From NCBI GenBank assembly GCA_004009845.1, contig RMBW01000250.1:12930-32535 (forward strand): a DNA stretch of 19,606 bases, written 5' to 3'. The translations under genes and the position numbers were made by a program. Each line of letters begins with the position of its first letter. The first letter of the stretch is position 1. The stretch is from Davidsoniella eucalypti (Eukaryota > Ascomycota > Sordariomycetes > Microascales > Ceratocystidaceae). This document shows positions 10,001 to 16,209 of the stretch, piece by piece. The notes under the pieces were generated by a model. That model was given only the letters and a program-made list of their open reading frames with translations. It did no database searches and had not been told where the DNA came from.

Positions 10001-10708
10001 GACGGGGGAGCCCACTTCAGATTTCGTATCCTTTATCCATTTTGTCCCCAGTAGTTCAGTCAAGGTCTTTTGCATCACCAACAGTTCAGCGCGCGACAGC
10101 GGGTAGAGCGATTGCACAGGTAACGTTTTCCCTTCTAACAGTTCAATCGTCAGGTCTACTCCAGGCCGATGTGGCGGGAGGTCCTTGGAGGCTTTGGCTT
10201 CGAACGCGGACGCTACAGGTTGCAGCCACTCGGGTAAGGGCGGCCTTTCCTGTTCCTTCTGTTCCAGCGCCCTGTTGACGTCCTCTAGCGTGATGCGGAA
10301 TACAGCGGCGTCATCGTTGTCACAGAGTTTATGGAACTCTTCAGGCGTTAGTTCTTCGGCCGTGGTGACTTCGATTTGTCCAGAGCGCGGGTGTAGATGC
10401 ACGTCGTGATTAATCAGCCAGCGTTGACCGAGTATTAAGTCTTCGGTTTGGCCGGGGACGACGTAGGCCCAAATGTCCTCGTGGTGGTCAGGTAGGTGTA
10501 GCGTAAACTGTGCTATCTGAGTGATGACAGGTGGGTCGGACTGGGAGGAGGCGAGGGAGACCTTGCGTGGCTCGATGGGCTGGGTCTGGGTGGCGTAGTG
10601 GAGTAGGCGCGGAGGGACGACGGCGAGGCAGAGGCAGCCACTGTCGACGAGAGCTTTAGTCGAAAGTTCATTAATAGACAAATCTAAGTATAAACCTTTA
10701 GCTCCCAT
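7076..10708 (-). CDS. pol: Element C Pol polyprotein: protease, RT, RNase H, integrase, chromodomain
   Basis: This 1210-codon frame supplies every enzyme the element needs. The aspartic protease motif VDSG is at residues 21-24. The reverse transcriptase spans about 190-400, with metal-binding D286 (KVDVIAAF) and YIDD at 348-351. RNase H spans about 490-610, with D499, E541 and D566. Integrase has zinc ligands H751, H758, C788, C791 and catalytic D821, D880, E916, giving the classical DD35E spacing. A GPY/F-like segment follows at about 1028-1090, then a chromodomain at about 1121-1175 (EYRVEAIV ... VKWKGY ... TWEPLEH) that in this family is thought to guide insertion to modified chromatin. 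Pol is in the -1 frame relative to gag, and the frame is open 72 bases upstream of this ATG to the gag stop, so a Gag-Pol fusion is likely. No damage was found. Confidence 0.95.
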   Translation of the reverse strand: MGAKGLYLDLSINELSTKALVDSGCLCLAVVPPRLLHYATQTQPIEPRKVSLASSQSDPPVITQIAQFTLHLPDHHEDIWAYVVPGQTEDLILGQRWLINHDVHLHPRSGQIEVTTAEELTPEEFHKLCDNDDAAVFRITLEDVNRALEQKEQERPPLPEWLQPVASAFEAKASKDLPPHRPGVDLTIELLEGKTLPVQSLYPLSRAELLVMQKTLTELLGTKWIKDTKSEVGSPVLFVKKPGGGIRFCVDYRAVNAISKKDSYPLPLIHDTLRQISAAKWVSKVDVIAAFHRIRIAPGSEELTAFRTPLGAFEWNVIPFGLTNAPAAFQRYINSVLRKWLGISCSAYIDDVDIYSSGTEEEHRKLVLEIVHALDLAGLQLDLRKCQFLAKEIKFLGFIVGPGIGIKADPEKTLAIRNWNSPTTLKGLRGFIGFVNFYRDFVPRLSEMIAPMVGLTKKDTPFVWSDACAHAFAEVKRAFLTPPVLTPFDPLRETVLTADSSGYALGAELSQRGDDGLMHPIAFLSRKLTPPEANYPIHDKEMLAIYWSIREWRHFLLGVDFVVWTDHRNLEYFQTKRTLAERQRRWGYELSDFSFCLRHRPGTEQVVPDALSRRDQDMPANESDDRLASRFHQLLEKSESSNDLVVIGAVWAQEPDKDAPTDDKATKEAVTSPFADPEMTSLWNQALNQCNRWWLARKLVREGARSFPADWGLQWQMSECKLDSEGRLRWRDRLWVPHHEPLRTRIIQQIHDSTLAGHPGRAITRDLVSREYAWPGLTNDVRQFVSNCSSCGKSKIWREQKRGLLKPLPVPSRPWSELAMDFIGPLPPSAGYTSILGITDRLSKSQILIPMKAITAQATAEALLIHVFSHHGFPLAIVSDRGPQFAQLFWGEVCRRFGIQRRLSTAFHPQTDGSQERSNQEIETYLRNFCSFAQDDWASLLPQAQLALNNRISSTTGLSPFFTTHGFNVDIIEPSVQGPPASDKSPVCGAQEWLSKLSDATQFAIVAMAATQEHQETSANRLRQPSESFRVGDKVYLNTKNLTTERPSKKLDWLARLYTVLEVTGTHNVRLNVPTGIHPVFHVSLIRRAPNNPLPSQEVPDDEPAAITAREALEDDSVETGEYRVEAIVKQRTRHGHTQALVKWKGYQDATWEPLEHVKDTAAWLVFTEKTKKNWNVTLQSLYTAWLLPEDGPEKDHGTSMDTRSPLMVG

Positions 10709-10750
10709 CTGAGTTCTAACTATCTCTTCCCCTATCTTCGTATCCTCCTT

Positions 10751-10786
10751 GTCAGGGCGCGACTTGTCCTGACTTCCTAAAAATCC
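10751..10786 (-). promoter_or_regulatory. Element C gag-pol recoding signal: T-run at gag stop plus stem-loop
   Basis: Gag ends in GGATTTTTAGG (TAG 10779-10777). Three bases later the stem GTCAGG (10773-10768) pairs with CCTGAC (10756-10751) around 11 bases. A -1 slip on UUU next to the stop would enter the open pol frame. The stem is conserved in B and covaries in D. Confidence 0.7.
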
Positions 10787-12573
10787 AACTCGATTAAGTC
10801 GTACTCCGACCCGTTATCCGCCGCCTTTGAGTCAACCTTGGCTACCGTGGTGGTGGTGTTATCCGGGGGAGGCAGCGCGCGATCCATGGCAAGTTCGTCG
10901 TACTTGGCGATTTCCTCACGCATCACCGTGCGTATGGCGTTGATAGACAGTTGGTTGTTCGAGGGGCCTGGCTGGGAAGAGCGCTGGGGGCAACGGCGTG
11001 CGATGTGATCCTTGAGCCCACAGATAAAGCATGCGTTTTCACGCATTAAACGGTGTCGTTCCGACTCGGAAAGTTTTGGTCTCTCCGAACGGGCAGCAGG
11101 CTGGGGGCGGTTCTCCCGACGAGTCTGTTGGTTGGGCCGCTCTCTCCAGTTGCTCGACTTAGTATGCTCAGGTTTGGGGGTCGATTCGATAGCGCGGCGC
11201 TTACCAGTGGGGCGGTCGAAGTGCTTCAAGAGGTCGTCGATGATAGCATGGTAGGAGTTGGACTTCCAAGCCCATCCGGTGCGTTCAATCAGATCGTCAC
11301 GCATGGCAGAACGCAGGATGTCAATTAGCGTGGTGTCGTCGTGGATGCCGGCTTCCATGGCTAGGGTCTCGAAGCGGAGGTGGAAGGCTTTGAAGGGTTC
11401 CCTGTCTCCTTGGGCGGATTGGTAGAAAGCAATGCGCGCGTTGGTGAGTCGTTCACGCGACCGGAACATATCATCAAGCTTCTCCAGCAGCAGGTCGTAG
11501 GGTCTGGAACGTTGGCCGATAGAGTCGAAAAAGACGTTCAACTTGGCTTGTGTGGTTGCGCCCAAGCGGCCGTACAGGTAGACTGCCTTCGAGAGTTCAC
11601 CGCCTAGGGCTGCTCCATCGATCAACATTTTGTTCGTTGCTAGCCTTCTCCAGATCTCGTAGTCAGAGTGCAAGCCGCTGAATTCGCTGAGTAGAGGCTG
11701 GACCTGACGGGGTAGGGTTTGGCTGGAAGAGGCGAGTAATGGCTGAGGAGCAGGGGCAGGCGGTAGCGGAGGAGCGGTAGTATCATGACGTTCCTTGGCG
11801 AACAACATTTGACCGAGTCGATTCATCATGGACTTCATTTCTACCATATCAGATTGCAGAGAGTCCAGACGGTCGGCTTCACGCGAGGGTTGGCGACCGC
11901 GGTCAGATTCAGGGTAGGTGTCGCGGGGTCTCATGCTTTCGGCCAGACGTGCCAGGTCAGAGGTATCGGAAGGGTTATCACTTGCGTCGTCTTCGTCATC
12001 CAAGGGTAGCGGGTTGCGAGAGGTGGTTACTCGGCTCAAGGTGCGCGCGTGGGTTGTCTCAGTGGAGATCAGTTGCTCAGTGGTTTCCTTGGCCTTGGAG
12101 CGAGTTCTCGTGGGGGTGCGAGGTAGGCCCATGAACGGTGACTTGAGGAGGGAAGGACGGAGCGAGGTTCGAGCAACGCGTTCCTGACGCGTACGAGCTT
12201 GGCCGATGTGGACGTGGCCGACAAAACCGCTGGTGAAGGAGAGGTGGCCTAGGTGGCTGTGGAAGTGCTGACTGTGACTGAGGATATCACGGGAGGCAGG
12301 GCAGAATCCTAGGGTGGCAGCGAGGCGCGCGCGTTCCTTGCGTTTAAAGAGGGCAAGGTAACACCAGCCGGGTCTACTCCAGGGTCGATCCTCGGGTAGG
12401 CCTACGGCCGACAGCGTGTAACCCTCAGGGGGCTCCTGGCTGGGGTCTAGGAGGTGGACACGAGCCAGGGCTAGTTTCTGCTTAATGATACAGAAGGCTT
12501 CGTAGTAACCAACGAGGGCGGCGCAGTTCAGGGAGGCCAGGATGACCAGAACCAGGAAGGAGAAGTCAGACAT
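10777..12573 (-). CDS. gag: Element C Gag with hydrophobic N-terminus and CCHC zinc knuckle
   Basis: The start chosen is ATG 12573 (MSDFSF): it is the first in-frame ATG after the leader, and B starts at the matching place. The open frame upstream begins with a TTG inside the LTR and is not kept in B. The 598-residue protein opens with about 25 hydrophobic residues (4-30) resembling a signal anchor, which is unusual for Gag. Then come a conserved region with GYTLSAVGLPEDRPW and KRKERARL (51-85), an acidic patch (192-199), a possible coiled segment (234-258), a Pro/Ala linker, the capsid-like region (290-455), an Arg-rich stretch and a CCHC knuckle (C515, C518, H523, C528) for RNA binding. It ends directly at the recoding signal. 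No breaks are seen. The first 210 residues do not resemble any Gag I recognise. Confidence 0.92.
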   Translation of the reverse strand: MSDFSFLVLVILASLNCAALVGYYEAFCIIKQKLALARVHLLDPSQEPPEGYTLSAVGLPEDRPWSRPGWCYLALFKRKERARLAATLGFCPASRDILSHSQHFHSHLGHLSFTSGFVGHVHIGQARTRQERVARTSLRPSLLKSPFMGLPRTPTRTRSKAKETTEQLISTETTHARTLSRVTTSRNPLPLDDEDDASDNPSDTSDLARLAESMRPRDTYPESDRGRQPSREADRLDSLQSDMVEMKSMMNRLGQMLFAKERHDTTAPPLPPAPAPQPLLASSSQTLPRQVQPLLSEFSGLHSDYEIWRRLATNKMLIDGAALGGELSKAVYLYGRLGATTQAKLNVFFDSIGQRSRPYDLLLEKLDDMFRSRERLTNARIAFYQSAQGDREPFKAFHLRFETLAMEAGIHDDTTLIDILRSAMRDDLIERTGWAWKSNSYHAIIDDLLKHFDRPTGKRRAIESTPKPEHTKSSNWRERPNQQTRRENRPQPAARSERPKLSESERHRLMRENACFICGLKDHIARRCPQRSSQPGPSNNQLSINAIRTVMREEIAKYDELAMDRALPPPDNTTTTVAKVDSKAADNGSEYDLIELDF

Positions 12574-12834
12574 AGTGACTATAGAAGCGCAAGGGGTAAC
12601 AAGCGGACTGGTAGGGGCAAGCCTTGTAGGAGGAAGGCTTGGACGAGGGGCAGACTGTTTAGGCAGAGTCTGGACAGGATAGGGGCAAACAGAGACGGTG
12701 TTTGGACAAAGGGGAAAGCAAGCGGACGGCTTGGACAGAATAGAGGGCAAGCAGACGGCTTGGACAGAAGTAAATACAGCGAGCAGATGCTCGGACAAAG
12801 GGGCAAGCGGATGCTTGGACAAGATAAAGAAGTT
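12574..12834 (-). repeat. Element C 5' leader: array of seven short hairpins
   Basis: Between the primer site and gag there is no gene. Instead, seven units of the form GTCC-stem-loop-stem-GCC follow one another every 25-40 bases. On the plus strand the stem arms are at 12618-12623/12636-12641, 12651-12655/12668-12672, 12686-12690/12700-12704, 12719-12723/12729-12733, 12748-12752/12758-12762, 12780-12784/12789-12793 and 12804-12808/12813-12817. Most stems are CAAGC/GCTTG, but others are CGAGC/GCTCG, CAAAC/GTTTG and CAGAC/GTCTG, always changed on both sides. The role is unknown; RNA packaging or ribosome entry are guesses. Confidence 0.8.
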
Positions 12835-12845
12835 ATCGGTCTCAA
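12835..12845 (-). other. Element C primer-binding site, self-priming type
   Basis: On the minus strand TTGAGACCGAT, two bases after the LTR, is the exact complement of ATCGGTCTCAA inside the LTR (12912-12902). This is the arrangement of Tf1/sushi elements, whose own RNA 5' end is the primer. I see no tRNA 3' CCA complement here. Confidence 0.82.
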
Positions 12846-12847
12846 AA

Positions 12848-13028
12848 TGAGACGATATACGAGGAGTTGCAATGAAAACTGGTCGTAAAAGAGTAGTTCG
12901 ATTGAGACCGATGAAGGAGAAAGAGAAACTAAGACTAATAATCGGCGGGAATAGGTCCCTACTTATAGCCGATTCTAGTACTGACAAGGAATGCCTTGGC
13001 TAACCTTACTAGGCCTTAGTCTCTTACA
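12848..13028 (-). repeat. Element C 5' LTR (181-bp subfamily)
   Basis: It is identical to the 3' LTR at 6661-6841, from TGTAAGAG to GTCTCA on the minus strand. It should hold the promoter and, in its second half, the RNA start. Confidence 0.96.
12961..12967 (-). promoter_or_regulatory. TATA-like box of element C promoter
   Basis: TATAAGT on the minus strand lies 55 bases before ATCGGTCTCAA, the predicted RNA 5' end if self-priming follows the Tf1 model. Element D has ATAAATA at almost the same distance (53 bases). Confidence 0.55.
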
Positions 13029-13095
13029 CTTTCGGCCAGACGTGCCAGGTCAGAGGTATCAGATGGGATGTCACTGGCGTCGTCTTCATCGTCTG
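13029..13095 (-). pseudogene. gag: Element B gag, middle fragment between insertions C and E
   Basis: This 67-bp piece encodes the acidic linker ending in ARLAES and is homologous to about 11936-12003 of element C. Its left end (13029-13033) is the right copy of the CTTTC duplication from C, and its right end (13091-13095) is the left copy of GTCTG from E. The frame agrees with the flanking gag pieces. Confidence 0.9.
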
Positions 13096-13274
13096 TGAGA
13101 GGATCTAAGGAGGGACGAGGCCAACAATCTTAGAAAGGGTGATTAGATTGTGGCCGATGGAGAGAAGGACTATTATCTGTTGGAATAACGGCGGGAAGAC
13201 GTCCCTATTTATAACCGTTTTGCTTAGGCTTAGATCAAGCTTAGCCGAACCAACCAGGGCCTTAGACCCTTACA
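13096..13274 (-). repeat. Solo LTR E (third subfamily) in gag of element B
   Basis: On the minus strand it begins TGTAAGGGTCTAAGG and ends CCTCTCA, 179 bases in all. GTCTG flanks it on both sides (13091-13095 and 13275-13279), and the B gag frame continues when one copy and the LTR are left out. It has a TATA-like TATAAATA (13213-13206). It shares its first bases with the A and D LTRs but differs from all others in the middle and carries ATCGGCCACAA where they have ATCGGTCTCAA. No internal sequence remains, so it presumably arose by recombination between two LTRs. Confidence 0.92.
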
Positions 13275-13850
13275 GTCTGCAGGTAGGGGGTTGCGAGAAG
13301 TGGTTACTCGACTCAGGGTGCGTGCATGAGTTGTCTCGGTCGCGATCAATTGTTCAGTGGTTTCCCTGGCCTTGGAGCGTGCTCTCGTGGGGGTGCGAGG
13401 CAGGCCCATGAATGGTGACTCGAGAAGGGAAGGGCGGAGCGAGGTTCGAGCAACGCGTTCCTGACGCGTACGTGCTTGGCCGATGTGAACATGGCCGACA
13501 AAACCGCTGGTGAAAGATAGATGTCCTAGGTGGCTGTGGAAATGCTGACTGTGACTAAGGATGTCGCGGGAGGCAGGGCAGAATCCTAGGACGGCAGCGA
13601 GGCGCGCGCGTTCCTTACGTTTAAAGAGTGCAAGGTAGCACCAGCCGGGTCTACTCCAGGGTCGATCCTCGGGTAGGCCTACGGCCGACAGCGTGTAACC
13701 CTCAGGAGGTTCCTGGCTGGGGTCTAGGAGGTGTACGCGGGCCAGGGCTAGTTTCTCCTTGATAATTAGGAAGGCCTCGTAGTAGCCAACGAGGGCGGCG
13801 CAGTTCAGGGAGGCCAGGATGACCAGAAACAGGAAGGTGAAGTCAGACAT
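13275..13850 (-). pseudogene. gag: Element B gag, N-terminal fragment
   Basis: It starts at ATG 13850 (MSDFTF) and runs for about 190 codons to the insertion of solo LTR E, after TSRNPLP. It contains the hydrophobic N-terminal segment, the conserved GYTLSAVGLPEDRPW block and the KRKERARL basic block, all as in C. Beyond 13274 the frame runs into the LTR and ends at 13230. Apart from the insertions no break is seen. Confidence 0.92.
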
Positions 13851-14173
13851 CGTGACTAAGGGCGCAAGGGGTAATCAAGCGGACTGGTAGGGGCAAGCCT
13901 GGTAAGGGGAAGGCTTGGACAAGGGGGCAGACTGTTTAGAGGGAGTCTGGACGGGGTAAGAAGGCAAACAGAGACAGTGTTTGGACAGAGGAGGAAAAGC
14001 AAGCGGACGGCTTGAACAAAGTAGAGGGCAAGCGGACGGCTTGGACAGGATAGAAAGCAAGCGGACGGCTTGGACAGAATAGGTAGCAAGCGGACGGCTT
14101 GGACAGAGATAACACAGCGAGCAGATGCTCGGACAAAAGGGGCAAGCGGATGCTTGGACAAGATAAAGAAGTT
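13851..14173 (-). repeat. Element B 5' leader: array of nine short hairpins
   Basis: The layout is as in the leader of C but with four tandem CAAGC-GGACG-GCTTG units where C has two. On the plus strand the stem arms are at 13894-13899/13912-13917, 13928-13932/13945-13949, 13965-13969/13979-13983, 14000-14004/14010-14014, 14029-14033/14039-14043, 14058-14062/14068-14072, 14087-14091/14097-14101, 14118-14122/14127-14131 and 14143-14147/14152-14156. No gene is present. Confidence 0.8.
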
Positions 14174-14184
14174 ATCGGTCTCAA
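14174..14184 (-). other. Element B primer-binding site, self-priming type
   Basis: TTGAGACCGAT on the minus strand lies two bases after the LTR and is the exact complement of the LTR segment at 14251-14241. Confidence 0.8.
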
Positions 14185-14186
14185 AA

Positions 14187-14367
14187 TGAGACGATATACG
14201 AGGAGTTGCGATGAAAACTGGTCGTAAAAGAATAGTTCGATTGAGACCGATGAAGGAGAAAGAGAAACTAAGACTAATAATCGGCGGGAATAGGTCCCTA
14301 CTTATAGCCGATTCTAGTACTGACAAGGAATGCCTTGGCTAACCTTACTAGGCCTTAGTCTCTTACA
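14187..14367 (-). repeat. Element B 5' LTR (181-bp subfamily)
   Basis: It differs from the two LTRs of C at two positions only (14210 and 14232). A TATA-like TATAAGT is at 14306-14300. The outer edge TGTAAGAG at 14367 meets the LINE fragment. Confidence 0.95.
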
Positions 14368-16028
14368 AGATCTGTCTGACGGAGTACAAAGAAAAACGAA
14401 ACAGGTATTTCCATGCCATTATCAAAACCAAAGCTAACTATTTCAATTCTTTCTTAGAACAAGCAACCGGCGACGAAGTCTTCACTGCTATGAGATACAC
14501 GAAACCCATAACCGACTCGTATATACAACCACTCGAGGAAAATGGTGTCAAGGCGGAGTCTTTCGACGACAAAGCTAAGATGCTACTGAATCTTGTGGGC
14601 GGCGAAAAAGGTGAGTCCCTTGAGGACGAAGACACTCTACCCATCCCACATCACGAGAACTCGAAATGGCCTTGGCCTAACATCTCTACCATTGAGATTG
14701 AAAGAGCTATCATGACCTCAAACCCTAAGAAGTCTGCTGGACCAGATGGGATTAATTTCCAAATGATCCAAAATGCTTATAGGGCTATCCCCGAGGTCTT
14801 CCACTATGTCTACACGGAGCTATTCACTAAAGGACAGTGTCCTACGGTGTGGCGCCAAGGCATTGGAGTGATATTGAAAAAACCCAACAAGCCAGACTAT
14901 TCCCGTATCAAGGCATATCGGATTATCACGCTGCTGAACTGCTTAGGTAAAGTATTGGAACGAATTTTTGCACAGAGACTTGGTTTCTTGGCTGCAACAA
15001 AGGACGACCTGCTTCACCCAACGCAGTTTGGCGGACGGAAACAACGATCGACGATCGATGCAGCAATGGTTCTCATGGACCAAGTCAAGTCATGGAAAGA
15101 ACAGGGCCTGAAATCGAGTATTGCACTACTTGATATCAAAGGCGCGTTCGACCATGTTAATAGGGATACCCTACTATGGCACTGCAGAGATCTAGGTCTT
15201 CCGAATAACTGCACCCAATGGATTGCAGCCTTTCTTCAAAAGAGGAAGGTCCAGATATGCTTTGATGGCAAACGAACAAACTTCTATACTATTGACCAAG
15301 GCATACCGCAAGGCAGCCCAATTTCCCCCATTCTGTTCTTGATTTATTCGAGACTTATACATATAAATATCCCCCCATCCATCCAAGTTCATGTCATTCA
15401 GCTCTCATACATTGATGATATTCTGATTACGGTGGCTTCCAAAAGCTTTGCGAGAAATTGCAGAGCTCTAGAGGCCATAGTTGAAGATCTCACCAGGCAA
15501 GCCGACGATAGTTCCGTCGAGTTTGAGAGTTCCAAGACTGAGCTTCTGCATTTAACAAGGAGTAAAGCAGTAAGCAATGAACATATAGACGTCCTAGGGA
15601 CGACAATACAACCATCAGAGAAGATCAAGTGGCTAGGAATATGGCTAGACTGTCAGCTGAATTTCAGCGAGCATGTCCAAGACAGAACCCTTAAAGCAAC
15701 CAGAACCCTAATGGGAATTCAACGGATTTCGCGGAAGTATAGCGGTCTAAGTGCGAAAGCAACTAGACAGTTATACCAAGCGGTGATTCGTCCTATCATG
15801 GAGTACGGTTCGATTCTCTGGTGGACAAAAATGAAGCCCATTTCCCTCAAGAAACACCTTGAAAAAGTACAAAGTTTGGCGATTTCCATGATGCTTGGCA
15901 CCTACAAGCAGGCTCCGAAAAGGGCTTGTGAAATAGAGGCTGGCATTAAACCAGTTGAGATCAACTTGGAATGGAATAACCTCAAGTACGGAACAAGACT
16001 TCTACAATTCCCTAAGCACCACCCCATA
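14368..16028 (+). mobile_element. Fragment of a non-LTR (LINE) retrotransposon
   Basis: An uninterrupted stretch of LINE coding sequence is bounded by the 5' LTR of B on the left and the 5' LTR of D on the right. Its endonuclease and RNase H ends, if present, lie beyond the two insertions. It is the oldest layer visible in the nest. Confidence 0.9.
14370..16028 (+). pseudogene. LINE ORF2 fragment: reverse transcriptase domain
   Basis: The frame is open from the LTR junction to 16028, 553 codons without a stop; the first ATG (14490) is internal. The start (LTEYKEKRNRYFHAIIKTKANYF) resembles the basic linker between endonuclease and reverse transcriptase in LINE ORF2 proteins. Then follow SAGPDGI, the LNCLGKVLERI block, FGGRKQRST, motif A (LLDIKGAFDHV, catalytic Asp codon near 15132), motif B (QGIPQGSPISP, about 15297-15330) and motif C YIDD (15408-15419), then a thumb-like region. 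The catalytic residues are intact. The closest relatives I can name are fungal Tad-like LINEs, but the clade is not certain. Beyond 16028 the frame reads into the LTR of D and stops near 16094. It is called broken only because both ends are missing. Confidence 0.88.
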
Positions 16029-16207
16029 TGTAAGGGTCTAAGGCCCATCAGTATTGGCCAAGTCATGCCTTGGCCCTACTTGACTTTGACATAAATAGGG
16101 ACCGATTCCCTCGTAGTTTAGTCTTAGTTTCTCTTTCTCCCTCATCGGTCTCAATTCAATTCATCTTTACGACCATTTTTCCTCGCAAATCCTCGTATAT
16201 CGTCTCA
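16029..16207 (+). repeat. Element D 5' LTR (179-bp subfamily)
   Basis: It runs from TGTAAGGG to GTCTCA, with one mismatch to the LTR of A. It contains a TATA-like ATAAATA (16091-16097) and the self-priming string ATCGGTCTCAA at 16144-16154. Confidence 0.95.
16091..16097 (+). promoter_or_regulatory. TATA-like box of element D promoter
   Basis: ATAAATA lies 53 bases before the predicted RNA 5' end (ATCGGTCTCAA, 16144). Confidence 0.5.
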
Positions 16208-16209
16208 TT

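Larger units (their letters stand above)
6661..13028 (-). mobile_element. Element C: complete, apparently intact chromodomain Ty3/gypsy retrotransposon
   Basis: This 6368-bp element is complete. On the minus strand it has a 5' LTR (12848-13028), a self-priming site, a hairpin leader, gag (598 codons), a recoding signal, pol (1210 codons), a polypurine tract and a 3' LTR (6661-6841). The two 181-bp LTRs are identical by eye, a 5-bp duplication CTTTC flanks it, and both genes are open with all catalytic residues. It is nested in gag of element B, a sister copy of the same subfamily. Identical LTRs and intact genes indicate a recent insertion. Confidence 0.96.
2065..14367 (-). mobile_element. 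Element B: chromodomain-type Ty3/gypsy element, interrupted by A, C and E
   Basis: B is the host of three later insertions. Read on the minus strand: 5' LTR 14187-14367, self-priming site 14174-14184, hairpin leader, gag in three pieces (13850-13275, 13095-13029, 6655-5497), pol from 5428. Removing C and one copy of its CTTTC duplication, and E with one copy of GTCTG, brings the gag pieces together in one frame. Pol is cut at 2065 by element A, so B's chromodomain and 3' LTR lie left of the window. B itself sits in a LINE; its expected target duplication is AGATC (14368-14372). Confidence 0.93.

Noticed and set aside
12574..12987. Open frame running from the LTR of C through the leader into gag, suggesting a longer Gag
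   Set aside because: It would start at TTG upstream of the predicted RNA start, and in B the matching frame is out of phase and stops at 13856. The open frame in C is chance.
13894..14156. Regularly spaced palindromic repeats resembling a CRISPR array
   Set aside because: Units are imperfect, spacing is irregular, the segment lies in a retrotransposon leader and recurs in each copy, and there are no cas genes; the setting is eukaryotic.
13875..14184. Overlapping open frames with repeated KPSACP-like peptides in the leader
   Set aside because: They are translations of the hairpin repeats, and their frames and lengths differ between B, C and D.
14490..16094. RT frame as a host gene, group II intron or retron enzyme
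   Set aside because: The motif order, the basic linker before the domain and the LTR-cut ends fit LINE ORF2; its last codons come from the LTR of D.
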